The notes below the pieces were generated by a model. That model was not told where the DNA came from. It worked only from the letters and a program-made list of their open reading frames with translations, and did no database searches. Positions 16,351-24,641 of a stretch of DNA of 64,000 bases are shown here, one piece after another. The translations under genes and the position numbers were made by a program. The DNA is from Acuticoccus sp051016205 (GTDB taxonomy: Bacteria > Pseudomonadota > Alphaproteobacteria > Rhizobiales > Amorphaceae). How positions within the stretch are numbered: position 1 is the first letter of the stretch; each line of letters begins with the position of its first letter. The DNA lies in contig CP136534.1 in assembly GCA_051016205.1 (NCBI GenBank), positions 2,914,001 through 2,978,000 on the forward strand. Direction: 5' to 3'.

Positions 16351-16835
16351 CCCACCACGTCGTTGCGACCGCAAGCGGCCTGTCTGAGACCGCCTTTGCC
16401 GCCCTCACAGGCGCGCGCCAGGACGTGATGGACAAGACGGAGGCCGCCCATTGGGCCGCCCTTCGCCCCACCGACCCCGGCGGCCTGTCCCATGGCGAGC
16501 GCGCCGCCCTTGCCCTACGGGTGTGCCGCCGGCACAGGGCTTTCGCCCTTGCCAACCACTATCAAGGCCTGATGGAGGCGGCGGGCGAGGGCGCAGCGCT
16601 CGCACCCCTTGCCGACCCTGCCGAAGAACCCACCGACCCCCGCCATGCCGCGCTCGCCCACTACGCCGACAAGGCTGGCGCTGCGCCGCGCAGTGTTGTG
16701 GCTGAGGACATCGAGGCGCTGAAAGGTGCTGGCATTGATGATGCCGACATCGTGCGGCTCAGCGAGCTTGTCGCCTTCCTCGCCTATCAGATCCGCCTGG
16801 TGGACGGTCTGGCGCTGATCGGGGTGCGGTCATGA
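16347..16835 (+). CDS. CMD-domain protein, Avi_7170-like
   Basis: A 162-residue protein resembling the Avi_7170 subgroup of carboxymuconolactone-decarboxylase/AhpD-fold proteins. Recognisable are LRPTDPGGLSHGERAALALRV and the C-terminal RLSELVAFLAYQIRLVDGL. It lacks the CxxC redox pair of true AhpD. ATG 16347 overlaps the preceding stop (ATGA), and its own stop overlaps the next start. It is always seen, as far as I recall, next to an Avi_7169-like peroxidase, as here. The function is not established. Confidence 0.8.
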   Translation: MTHHVVATASGLSETAFAALTGARQDVMDKTEAAHWAALRPTDPGGLSHGERAALALRVCRRHRAFALANHYQGLMEAAGEGAALAPLADPAEEPTDPRHAALAHYADKAGAAPRSVVAEDIEALKGAGIDDADIVRLSELVAFLAYQIRLVDGLALIGVRS

Positions 16836-17425
16836 GCGCCATCGTCGAGGACTACACCACCACCATTCCCACCTGGCGCCCGAGGGTGAAGCCCATCGAC
16901 CTTCAAGAGGCGACGCCGGCACAGCGCGACGCGCTGAAGGTGACGCCGTCCAACACCAAGGTGTCGGACTATGTGCTGGTGCTTGCCAACGATGTGGAAA
17001 CGCTTGCCGTCCGCACGCCGCTGTTCAACGCCATCATGTACAATAAAGGCGGATTGTCCCGGGCTGAGCGTGAGCTTGGGGCCATCGGCGCCTCCATCGT
17101 CAATCGCTGCATTTACTGCACGGCCGTCCACGCCAGCCGCTACAACCAACTGACCAAGACCACCGAGACGGTGGAGCGGATCTTCGCCAAAGAGGAGGCT
17201 GCCCTCCTGCCGCCGCGCGAGGCCGCCATCTTCTCCTTCGCCGTCAAACTCTCAAAGACGCCCAGCGAAGCGGAAGACACCGACGTGGAAGCGCTGCACG
17301 AGGTGGGCCTCAGCGATGAGGAGATCCTCGACCTTGTCTTGTCGGCGTCGCTGTTCGGCTGGGCCAATCGCTTGATGCACACCCTCGGCGACCCTGTGGA
17401 GCCAGACCGCGGCACGAAGGCGTGA
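16832..17425 (+). CDS. alkylhydroperoxidase-like protein, Avi_7169-like
   Basis: A 197-residue AhpD-fold protein with the CxxC redox motif in NRCIYCTAVHASRY at about residues 90-103, the active site of alkylhydroperoxidase D. LGAIGASIVNRCIYC and the terminal LFGWANRLMHTLGDP fit the Avi_7169 subgroup. It overlaps its neighbours by ATGA and GTGA. It may detoxify peroxides formed by the upstream flavoprotein; this is inference from operon position. Confidence 0.85.
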   Translation: MSAIVEDYTTTIPTWRPRVKPIDLQEATPAQRDALKVTPSNTKVSDYVLVLANDVETLAVRTPLFNAIMYNKGGLSRAERELGAIGASIVNRCIYCTAVHASRYNQLTKTTETVERIFAKEEAALLPPREAAIFSFAVKLSKTPSEAEDTDVEALHEVGLSDEEILDLVLSASLFGWANRLMHTLGDPVEPDRGTKA

Positions 17426-18531
17426 GTGTGGGCGGGGCACAGCGCGTCGGCATTGCCGGCGCAGGCGCCGTCGCGCTCGGCACAGCCGCCTTCCTGAAGG
17501 AGGCCGGCCACATCCCTATCCTATGGTCGCCTTCGGGGGAGGGAACAGCCCCCTTCAAGTCCGAGCCGCTGACGGCCAAAGGTGCCGTTGAGACCGCCTT
17601 CGCGCCGGTGGTGGCCGCATCCGCACAGGCCCTTGCGGAGACCACCGACATTATCGTCATCGCCCTGCCGGCCTATGGACACAAGGCCGTGTTCGACGCC
17701 CTTGCGCCGCACCTTGCCGACGGCCAGCCTGTAATCATCTCCTCCCACGCCTCCTTCGGCGCGCTTTACCTTTCAAGGCAGCTTGCCGAGCGGGGAGTCC
17801 ACCTTCCCATCGTCTCCTGGGGGACGACCCTTGTGACGGGCCGTCGCAGCGGCACGACGGTGAACGTCAACACCGTGCGCCAGAGGATCGACTGCGCCAG
17901 CCTTCCTGCCGACGATGGCGGTAAGGGCCGCGCCCTTTGCCAAGCGCTGTTTGGCGAGCGGTTCGTCGACCGCGGCAGCCTGATGGCGATCGCGCTCAGC
18001 AACCTCAACCCGCAGAACCACATGGGCATTGCCCTGTGCAACATGACGCGCATGGAGCATGGCGAGACCTGGAGCCAGGGCCACAACGTCACCCCCAATG
18101 TGGGCCGTCTGTTGGAGGCGCTCGACGCTGAACGCCTCGCCATTGCCGAGGCGCTGGGCCTGAAAGTGCGCACCATCTTCGAGCACTTCAGCCTCTCCTT
18201 CCATGTGCCGCAAGACACCGTCTCGGCCATGAACCAAAAGATGCACGCCGAAGGTCGCGGCGGCACGGGCCCCGCCACCGCCGACTCGCGTTATGTGACG
18301 GAGGATGTGCCCTACGGTCTCCTCGTCACGGTCAAGCTCGGCGAATTGGTGGGCCGGCCCGCCACCTTGCACAAAGCCGGCGTTCAGACCTTCTGTGCGC
18401 TCTACGGCCGTGATTTTATGGCCGAGAACGATCTACTGGCCGCGCTCGACCTTGACGCCATGGGGTTGGACCAACTCTTGCAGCTCGCGCGCGAGGGGTA
18501 CGGCAAGGCCAGCGCTGCCGCCACATCATAA
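17422..18531 (+). CDS. NAD/NADP octopine/nopaline dehydrogenase family protein
   Basis: A 369-residue oxidoreductase of the opine dehydrogenase family, enzymes that make or cleave N-(carboxyalkyl) amino acids. The Rossmann motif is VGIAGAGAVALGTAAFL at residues 8-24. The C-terminal catalytic domain contains NLNPQNHMGIALCNMTRMEHGE, with the His of the family's catalytic region, and DSRYVTEDVPYGL. GTG 17422 overlaps the previous stop. In company with a polyamine-type importer and a flavoprotein it suggests breakdown of an imported opine-like or N-substituted amino compound. Confidence 0.83.
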   Translation: MSVGGAQRVGIAGAGAVALGTAAFLKEAGHIPILWSPSGEGTAPFKSEPLTAKGAVETAFAPVVAASAQALAETTDIIVIALPAYGHKAVFDALAPHLADGQPVIISSHASFGALYLSRQLAERGVHLPIVSWGTTLVTGRRSGTTVNVNTVRQRIDCASLPADDGGKGRALCQALFGERFVDRGSLMAIALSNLNPQNHMGIALCNMTRMEHGETWSQGHNVTPNVGRLLEALDAERLAIAEALGLKVRTIFEHFSLSFHVPQDTVSAMNQKMHAEGRGGTGPATADSRYVTEDVPYGLLVTVKLGELVGRPATLHKAGVQTFCALYGRDFMAENDLLAALDLDAMGLDQLLQLAREGYGKASAAATS

Positions 18532-18574
18532 CGGGCGCAATGCCCGGCACCATAACGGAAGAGGGAATGGGATC

Positions 18575-19675
18575 ATGACGAAGCTGACGGTCAATCGGCG
18601 CACGCTCATCAAAGGCGGTGCGGCCGTTCTTGCAGCGCCTGCCGTGTTGCGCACCACCGCCGCACGAGCCTCCGGCGCGGTCAATGTGTGGACCTACGCC
18701 AATTTCATCCCCGACGACTTCAAGGACAAGTTCGAGGATCAGACGGGGATCACCGTCAACATTCGCCTGGTGGACGACCAGGGCAAGCAGTTCAACCTTT
18801 TGACCGCCGAAAAGCCCGACACCACCGCAGACGTCGTCACCGTGGCCGGCCACCGCTATCGCCAGTTCATCGACGGCGGGCTGATTGCGCCCATGGATGT
18901 GTCGCGCCTGTCCAACTGGGGCACCATCAACCCCGTCTATTCCGAAAGCGACTGGGCGGTCATCAATGGCGAGAAGTGGGGCGCCCCCATTCTCTCAGGC
19001 TGCGAGGTTCTGGCCTACAACACCGAGATGGTGTCCCCTGACGAGGCCAAGAGCTGGGACGTGATGTTCGATCCCAAGTATCAGGGCCAGACCGCCTACA
19101 TCATCCAGGACATGATGTCGGTGGTGATGCTTTACCTCGGCTATGACGGCAACATGGTCGCCTACCTGGACGACCCTGCGAAGGCTGCCGAGGTGGTCAA
19201 GGAAGCGCGCGACTTCATGATCGAGCACAAGCCGATGGTGCGCAAATTCTACGACTCCGGCGCTGAAATTCAGCAGATGTTCGTCAACCAGGACGTGGTG
19301 CTCGCCCACGCCTGGAGCGGCCCCATCTCCAAGCTCATCATGGACGGCTTCCCCGTCGACATGACCATTCCCAAGGAAGGCACCTACGGCTTCGTCTACA
19401 CCTTCAACGTGGCCGAAGGGGCGCCCAACGCCGACAACGCCTACACCTTGATCGACGCCATCCTCGCAGAGCCCGAAGTGGGCGCTGAGATGACCAAGAG
19501 CTCAGGCTTCATCTCCACCTTCAAGGGCGCTGACGAGTACCTGACGGACCTTGAGCGCCGCGCCTCCTCCTTCTCCGAGGAAGAGTTGCAGGGCCTTCAG
19601 TTCTTCCGCGCCGAGGCCAACAAGATGAAGTACGAGCTGGTGGACCCCGCGGTGGAAGAGGTCAAAGCGGCCTAA
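18575..19675 (+). CDS. Tat-exported spermidine/putrescine-type binding protein
   Basis: A 366-residue periplasmic solute-binding protein of the PotD/PotF class. The N-terminus NRRTLIKGGAAVLAAPAVL carries a twin-arginine signal, with cleavage expected after TTAARA. The mature start AVNVWTYANFIPDDFKDKFE and the later WGAPILSGCEVLAYNTEMV are typical of the class. It starts at ATG 18575, preceded by GAGGGAATGGG. It lies 43 bases after the opine-dehydrogenase-like gene and heads the importer genes, so it likely defines the operon substrate, a polyamine or cationic amine. Confidence 0.87.
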   Translation: MTKLTVNRRTLIKGGAAVLAAPAVLRTTAARASGAVNVWTYANFIPDDFKDKFEDQTGITVNIRLVDDQGKQFNLLTAEKPDTTADVVTVAGHRYRQFIDGGLIAPMDVSRLSNWGTINPVYSESDWAVINGEKWGAPILSGCEVLAYNTEMVSPDEAKSWDVMFDPKYQGQTAYIIQDMMSVVMLYLGYDGNMVAYLDDPAKAAEVVKEARDFMIEHKPMVRKFYDSGAEIQQMFVNQDVVLAHAWSGPISKLIMDGFPVDMTIPKEGTYGFVYTFNVAEGAPNADNAYTLIDAILAEPEVGAEMTKSSGFISTFKGADEYLTDLERRASSFSEEELQGLQFFRAEANKMKYELVDPAVEEVKAA

Positions 19676-19754
19676 CCAGCGTTGACCAAACCTTCACCTA
19701 AGCGGACGGCCCTCGTGCGGGCCGTCCTGACGTGCGCTGCAGAGAAGCGGCGGC

Positions 19755-20726
19755 GTGGCTGAGGCCGCGCTCCCGCCCGATACGGGGCGCGGTCAGCGGC
19801 GCACTGCCTGGGGTGCGGTAGCCCAAAGCGGCTTCTACCGCGCGCTGAGCGCTGTGCTTTTGGCTAGCCCGCGACGCCAGCTCATCATCCTCGCCGCGTT
19901 CCCGCTCCTGTGGATTGTCTTCGCCCACCTCGGGCCCATCGTGTCGATGATCCGCATCGGCTTCTTGGACGCCTATCCACCCACCATCGGCGTTGAACCC
20001 CAGTGGACGCTCGCCAATTGGGGCATGTTCTTCGGCGATGACATCTTCATCGTCCCGTTCATGCGCACCCTCGGGTTTGCAACGGTGCTGACAGCCGTCA
20101 CTTTGGTGATCACCTATCCCGTTGCCTACTTCCTCGCCAAGCACGTGCCGCGGGACAGGCAGCTTCTGTTCCTGCTCATCCTGTTGATCCCGTTCTGGGT
20201 GGGCGAAATCGTGCGCACCTTCGCCATCATGATCCTCCTGGGCAACAACGGCGCCATCAACCTTGTTTTGCGGTATGTGGGATTGGTGGAGCGGCCGATC
20301 CCCTTCATGTACACGACGTTTTCGCTGGGGTTCGGCATCGTCTACCTGACGGCGCTCTACATGCTCTTGCCGCTCTACTCGGCGCTGGAAAAGATCCCGA
20401 AAAACCTCACCGAATCGGCGGCCGACCTTGGGGCAGGGGCCCTCCAGCGGTTCTGGCGCGTCACGCTCCCCCTCTCGCGGGAGGGGATTGCGACAGGTTG
20501 CACATTGGTCTTCCTGCTGGCCACCGGGTACTACGCGACGCCTGTTCTGCTCGGCGGGCCGTCCACCACGCTGTTTTCTGAGACCATTGCGGGCTTCTTC
20601 CATGTGGCCGGCGACAAGTGGCCCGTGGGTTCGGCCTTTGCCACCATCATGCTCGTCACAGCGCTCGCCATTGCCGGCATTTTCCTCAAAGTCATGGGGC
20701 GGGGCGGCAAGGGGCTGTTGTCGTGA
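19755..20726 (+). CDS. spermidine/putrescine-type ABC permease PotB/PotH-like
   Basis: A 323-residue inner-membrane permease with about six helices after a 35-residue cytoplasmic N-terminus. The binding-protein-dependent transport (EAA) loop is present as LTESAADLGAGALQRFWRVT near residue 225. It starts with GTG 19755 and overlaps the next permease by GTGA. A 79-base gap separates it from the binding protein gene, the only sizeable break within the importer. Confidence 0.9.
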   Translation: MAEAALPPDTGRGQRRTAWGAVAQSGFYRALSAVLLASPRRQLIILAAFPLLWIVFAHLGPIVSMIRIGFLDAYPPTIGVEPQWTLANWGMFFGDDIFIVPFMRTLGFATVLTAVTLVITYPVAYFLAKHVPRDRQLLFLLILLIPFWVGEIVRTFAIMILLGNNGAINLVLRYVGLVERPIPFMYTTFSLGFGIVYLTALYMLLPLYSALEKIPKNLTESAADLGAGALQRFWRVTLPLSREGIATGCTLVFLLATGYYATPVLLGGPSTTLFSETIAGFFHVAGDKWPVGSAFATIMLVTALAIAGIFLKVMGRGGKGLLS

Positions 20727-21508
20727 CGCGGCACACGCGGGTTCTCCTGTCGGTGGTCTTCTGGGCGTTCGTGGTCTACCTCTTCGTGCCTTTGGTGCTG
20801 ATGGTGCTGATGGGGTTCAAGGATTCCCGCTTCATCGGCTTTCCCATCACCTCCTGGACCGCCGACTGGTACGTGGGCGTCTTCGAGGACGGCGACGTTA
20901 TGGCAAGCTTTGCCTACTCCATGGTGATCGCCGTCGCCTCCACCCTCTTCTCGCTGTTCATCGGCACCTGGGTGGCCGCCTTCATCCAGCCCCACAGCTT
21001 TCCGGGCAAGTTCATCGTCTTTGCGCTGATGTGCCTGCCCGCCGTGGTGCCGGGCGTCATTTCGGCCATTGCCTTGCGGGTGGCGGCACGGGTGGTGGAG
21101 ATCGAACCTGGGATGACCGCCATCATCATCGGCCACACCATTCACAACGTGCCCTTTGTGGCGCTGGTGGTGATGGCGCGCCTCTCCACCCTTCCCAAAA
21201 GCCAGTTGGAGGCGGCGAAGGACCTTGGTGCCGACGGCCTCATCGCTTTCATGCGGGTGACGCTGCCTTACCTGCGTCCCGCGCTGATCGGGGCGGCTGT
21301 GTTCTGCATGCTTTTGAGCTTTGACGACTTCGTGCGGTCCTTCTTCCTGGGCGGCTACCAGCCCACCTTGCCCGTTCTCATCTTCGCCGAACTGCGCTCA
21401 GGCATGAGCCCGCAGATCAACGCCATCGCAACCGTCGTCCTTGTGGTGACGGCTGTGTTGGGGCTGTGGGCCGAGCGGTCCATGCGGCGCATGAAAAGGG
21501 CCCGTTGA
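20723..21508 (+). CDS. spermidine/putrescine-type ABC permease PotC/PotI-like
   Basis: A 261-residue second permease subunit. The EAA loop reads LEAAKDLGADGLIAFMRVT near residue 175, and MLLSFDDFVRSFFLGG near 225 matches the conserved S(L)DDF motif of PotC/PotI. GTG 20723 forms GTGA with the preceding stop, and its stop shares one base with the ATPase start (TGATG). The upstream open frame in the previous gene is not part of it. Confidence 0.9.
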   Translation: MTRHTRVLLSVVFWAFVVYLFVPLVLMVLMGFKDSRFIGFPITSWTADWYVGVFEDGDVMASFAYSMVIAVASTLFSLFIGTWVAAFIQPHSFPGKFIVFALMCLPAVVPGVISAIALRVAARVVEIEPGMTAIIIGHTIHNVPFVALVVMARLSTLPKSQLEAAKDLGADGLIAFMRVTLPYLRPALIGAAVFCMLLSFDDFVRSFFLGGYQPTLPVLIFAELRSGMSPQINAIATVVLVVTAVLGLWAERSMRRMKRAR

Positions 21509-22587
21509 TGTCCGCCACCGATGCCGTCGTCCACCTTCAGTCCATCACCAAGCGGTTTGGCCGTACGGTGGCGGTGGATGCCCTGGATCTTGCCATCGGG
21601 CGCGGCGAGTTTGTGACCTTCCTCGGCCCGTCAGGCTGCGGCAAGTCCACCACGCTGCGCATGTTGGGCGGATTCGAGACGCCCGACGAAGGCCGCATCC
21701 TGCTCGACGGTGCGGACGTGACGCGCCAGCCCCCCAACAGGCGCAACGTCAACATGGTGTTTCAGGACTATGCGCTGTTCCCCCATATGAGCGTGCGCAA
21801 GAACGTTGCCTTCGGGCTTGAGCTAAAGGGCCTGTCGCGCAGCGCCATCCAGGCGAAGGTGGTGGAGCTTCTGGCCTTCCTCCAGCTAGAGGCCCTTGCC
21901 GACCGCCAGCCCGACCAGCTTTCAGGCGGCCAGCGCCAGCGCGTTGCCCTGGCGCGCGCCTTGGCGCCCGACCCCAAACTCTTGTTGCTGGACGAGCCCC
22001 TTGGCGCGCTGGACGCCAAACTGCGCGGCCAGCTCCAGGTGGAGCTGAAGGACATTCAGCGCCGCACGGGCAAAACCTTCCTGTTCGTCACCCACGATCA
22101 GGACGAGGCGCTGACGATGTCCGACAGGATCGTCGTCATGAACGAGGGGAGGGTGGAGCAGGACGGCACCCCCGAAGACCTCTACATGCGCCCCCAAACC
22201 CGGTTCGTCGCCGAGTTCATCGGCGAGACGAACCTCATCACGGGCAGTGTGCGTCAGACAGGGGACGACACCGTCACGGTCGATTGGGGCGGCAGGACCG
22301 TCAAAGGCGTCACCGCAGGGGTCTTCCCTCCACAGGGCACGGTGATGACGGGCTCGCTGAGGCTTGAGCATGTGAGCGTTCATGCCGCCGACCCTGGGGG
22401 CGATGCACTGCCAGGTCATCTGGTCTCACGCGTGTTCAAAGGCAGCCGCACCCTTGTGGAGGTGACGGTGGACGGTGGCGAGCCAACCACCCTCAGCGCC
22501 TACCTTCCCGCAGAGACCTCACTGTCAGTTGGCGATCCTGTTTGGATCACCTGGGAGCCGCATCGGCTCTTCTTGTTCGATCAGTGA
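21508..22587 (+). CDS. spermidine/putrescine-type ABC ATPase PotA-like
   Basis: A 359-residue ATPase with Walker A GPSGCGKST at about residues 39-47, signature LSGGQRQRVALARAL and Walker B LLLLDEPLGALD. A TOBE domain occupies the last 110 residues, as in PotA, FbpC and similar importers. ATG 21508 is chosen over upstream methionines because it sits in TGATG with the permease stop. It ends the eight-gene run; the next gene is convergent, five bases away. Confidence 0.92.
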   Translation: MSATDAVVHLQSITKRFGRTVAVDALDLAIGRGEFVTFLGPSGCGKSTTLRMLGGFETPDEGRILLDGADVTRQPPNRRNVNMVFQDYALFPHMSVRKNVAFGLELKGLSRSAIQAKVVELLAFLQLEALADRQPDQLSGGQRQRVALARALAPDPKLLLLDEPLGALDAKLRGQLQVELKDIQRRTGKTFLFVTHDQDEALTMSDRIVVMNEGRVEQDGTPEDLYMRPQTRFVAEFIGETNLITGSVRQTGDDTVTVDWGGRTVKGVTAGVFPPQGTVMTGSLRLEHVSVHAADPGGDALPGHLVSRVFKGSRTLVEVTVDGGEPTTLSAYLPAETSLSVGDPVWITWEPHRLFLFDQ

Positions 22588-22592
22588 CAACC

Positions 22593-22985
22593 TCATGTCG
22601 CCGTCACCTCAAAGGTGGCTGACAGGTCGGCAAGGCCGGCGAGGATGAGATCTTCAAGGGCCGCCTCGTCAATCGCATCGAGGGATTTGACGTACCAGCA
22701 GCTCTTGCCGCGCCTGTGCTTGCCAAGGCGTGCGGCAATGTCGGGAAACTCAGTATAGCCTGGCAGGATGTGGAGCGAGATCTCCTTGGCGCGCATGGAA
22801 AAGCCGGTTGCCAGGAAATCGCCTTCCCGCCCGCTGTCATAGCGGTAGTGATAGGATCCGTAGCCGATCAGCCCTCTCCCCCAATGTCGCGGTGCCCACC
22901 CCGTCACGCGCTGGAAGATGGCGGCCAGGCGCATGCCCTCGTCCCGCCGCGCATCGGGGGTGACGGCGCCAAGCACCGCGGCCAC
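22593..22985 (-). CDS. DUF1801 domain protein
   Basis: A 130-residue cytosolic protein of the DUF1801 (YdhG-like) family, whose function is unknown. Typical elements are WGRGLIGYGSYHYRYDSGREGDF near residue 36 and GKSCWYVKSLDAIDEAAL near 92. The predicted start is GTG 22985, but upstream in-frame codons also look coding, so the true start may be slightly upstream. It runs toward potA and follows the small secreted protein gene on the same strand. Confidence 0.8.
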   Translation of the reverse strand: MAAVLGAVTPDARRDEGMRLAAIFQRVTGWAPRHWGRGLIGYGSYHYRYDSGREGDFLATGFSMRAKEISLHILPGYTEFPDIAARLGKHRRGKSCWYVKSLDAIDEAALEDLILAGLADLSATFEVTAT

Positions 22986-23001
22986 ATCATCGGGCAGGGT
23001 A

Positions 23002-23319
23002 TCAGCGGGGTTTGCAGCTATACTGGATCAACGTCGTTGTGATGATGCTGCTCGCCTGACCGAGCCACCGCTCGCACTCACGCTCGGTGGGAAAGCAGCC
23101 GACGAAAGAGACGGGCATTGGCCGATCCAGCAGGCTGTCGGTGCTGCCAGACACCCGCCCCACCCACTCATACTGGGGGTGATCGGCGCACTTGGGCGTC
23201 GCGTTGCGGATGCGGTTGACGCTAAAAATCCCGTCCGACTGGGCAAGGGCCACAGGCACCCAGAGCACCGCCGAAAGGGCTGCGCAGAGCGCCAGTGTGC
23301 GTAAGAACGAGCGGGCCAT
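23002..23319 (-). CDS. small secreted protein with four cysteines
   Basis: A 105-residue exported protein of unknown function. Residues 1-28 form a signal peptide ending VALAQ. The mature 77 residues hold four cysteines (PKC, VGC, REC and YSC near the C-terminus), likely two disulfides. ATG 23319 is chosen because GAGGA lies six bases upstream; the longer frame upstream has no SD. It is divergent from glpX. Confidence 0.72.
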   Translation of the reverse strand: MARSFLRTLALCAALSAVLWVPVALAQSDGIFSVNRIRNATPKCADHPQYEWVGRVSGSTDSLLDRPMPVSFVGCFPTERECERWLGQASSIITTTLIQYSCKPR

Positions 23320-23510
23320 CGCGGATCCTCTACCAGCGGCGGGCGTGTTATCCAACAAGGGGGGTTCTACACGGTTTCGTGGGTCGAGGCGACGTCCGCC
23401 CCGTTGCGCGCCAAAGGACTGCCCTATGTGAACTCCTATCGATTGTGCGCAAAGCCCAGAGCCGCCACAACCGCACCAAGACAAAGACAAGCGGAGCAAC
23501 GACAGATCCC

Positions 23511-24500
23511 ATGGTTGAAGACAGGACACCCAAAGGCGCGCTTGACCGCGTTCTCACCGTTGAGGTCATGCGTGTGACGGAGCGCGCCGCTGTCTCCGCT
23601 GCACGACTTCGCGGGCGTGGCGACGAGCGGGCGGCCGACCAAGCCGCTGTGGACGCCATGCGCCGGGAACTGAACCGCCTGTCCATCGAAGGGATTGTCG
23701 TGATCGGAGAGGGCGAGCGCGACGAAGCGCCGATGCTCTACATCGGCGAAGGCGTCGGCACAGGCGGCAAGAAGGTGGACATTGCCCTTGATCCTTTGGA
23801 AGGCACCACCTTGTGCGCCAAGGATATGCCCAATTCCCTCGCGGTGCTGGCGCTCGCCTCAGGCGGCTCTCTCCTCCACGCCCCTGACGTCTATATGGAA
23901 AAGATTGCCATTGGCCCCGGCTACCCCGAAGGCGTCATCGACATCGACATGCCGCCGGGGGAGGCGATCCGCAAGCTGGCCGAAGCCAAGGGCGTGCCTG
24001 TGGATGAGATCACAGCCTGTATTCTCGACAGGCCGCGCCATGCCGACCTCATCAAGGCGGTGCGTGAGACGGGGGCGGGGATCCGCCTCATCGGCGATGG
24101 GGACGTGGCAGGCGTCATCCACACCACCGACCCTGTCGAAACCGGCATCGACATTTATCTAGGCACCGGCGGCGCGCCCGAAGGCGTCCTTGCTGCCGCA
24201 GCGCTGCGGTGCACTGGCGGTCAGATGCAGGGCCGTCTGGTCTTGAAGACCGACGAGCACAAGGCCCGCGCCGAGCGCATGGGCATCACCGAGTTCGACA
24301 GGATTTACACCGACGAGGAGATGGCCAAGGGCGATGTCTACTTCTCCGCCACGGGCGTCACGGACGGCAACCTGTTGCAGGGGGTGCGTTTTTATCACGG
24401 CTACATCACCACAGAGACCATCGTGATGCGCTCCTCCACCGGGACGGTGCGCACCATCCACGCCAAGCACACGGACTTTTCCAAGTTCATCCTCGACTAG
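23511..24500 (+). CDS. glpX: fructose-1,6-bisphosphatase class II
   Basis: A 329-residue metal-dependent phosphatase converting fructose-1,6-bisphosphate to fructose-6-phosphate in gluconeogenesis. The GlpX signatures are present: VIGEGERDEAPMLYIGE near residue 63 and DIALDPLEGTT near 88 with the metal-binding Asp/Glu residues. GIRLIGDGDVAG, GTGGAPEGVLAAAALRC and the C-terminal TGVTDGNLLQGV also match. The start at ATG 23511 has only a weak GGAG upstream, but the conserved domain begins immediately after it. It is divergent from the small secreted protein and monocistronic, 141 bases before serS. Confidence 0.94.
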   Translation: MVEDRTPKGALDRVLTVEVMRVTERAAVSAARLRGRGDERAADQAAVDAMRRELNRLSIEGIVVIGEGERDEAPMLYIGEGVGTGGKKVDIALDPLEGTTLCAKDMPNSLAVLALASGGSLLHAPDVYMEKIAIGPGYPEGVIDIDMPPGEAIRKLAEAKGVPVDEITACILDRPRHADLIKAVRETGAGIRLIGDGDVAGVIHTTDPVETGIDIYLGTGGAPEGVLAAAALRCTGGQMQGRLVLKTDEHKARAERMGITEFDRIYTDEEMAKGDVYFSATGVTDGNLLQGVRFYHGYITTETIVMRSSTGTVRTIHAKHTDFSKFILD

Positions 24501-24563
24501 GGGAGCCAACCCGCCTGAGGGGCGGCATCGCTAGGGATAGGGGCAAATCTTTTGCGCTGATAG

Positions 24564-24581
24564 TTTTCCACCAGCGGAAAA
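24564..24581. other. short inverted repeat upstream of serS
   Basis: TTTTCC at 24564-24569 pairs with GGAAAA at 24576-24581 in the 141-base space between glpX and serS. It could be a weak terminator for glpX or an operator. No T-box or other leader RNA is seen before serS. Confidence 0.25.
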
Positions 24582-24641
24582 GCGCGCTATGAGCGGGGGA
24601 CAGCTGAGGCTGACCATTCCACCGCCCTAAGAGCCGAACCC

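Noticed and set aside
24501..24641. T-box or other riboswitch before serS
   Set aside because: Only a 6-bp inverted repeat is present; no conserved T-box bulge or antiterminator, and T-boxes are not expected in alphaproteobacteria.
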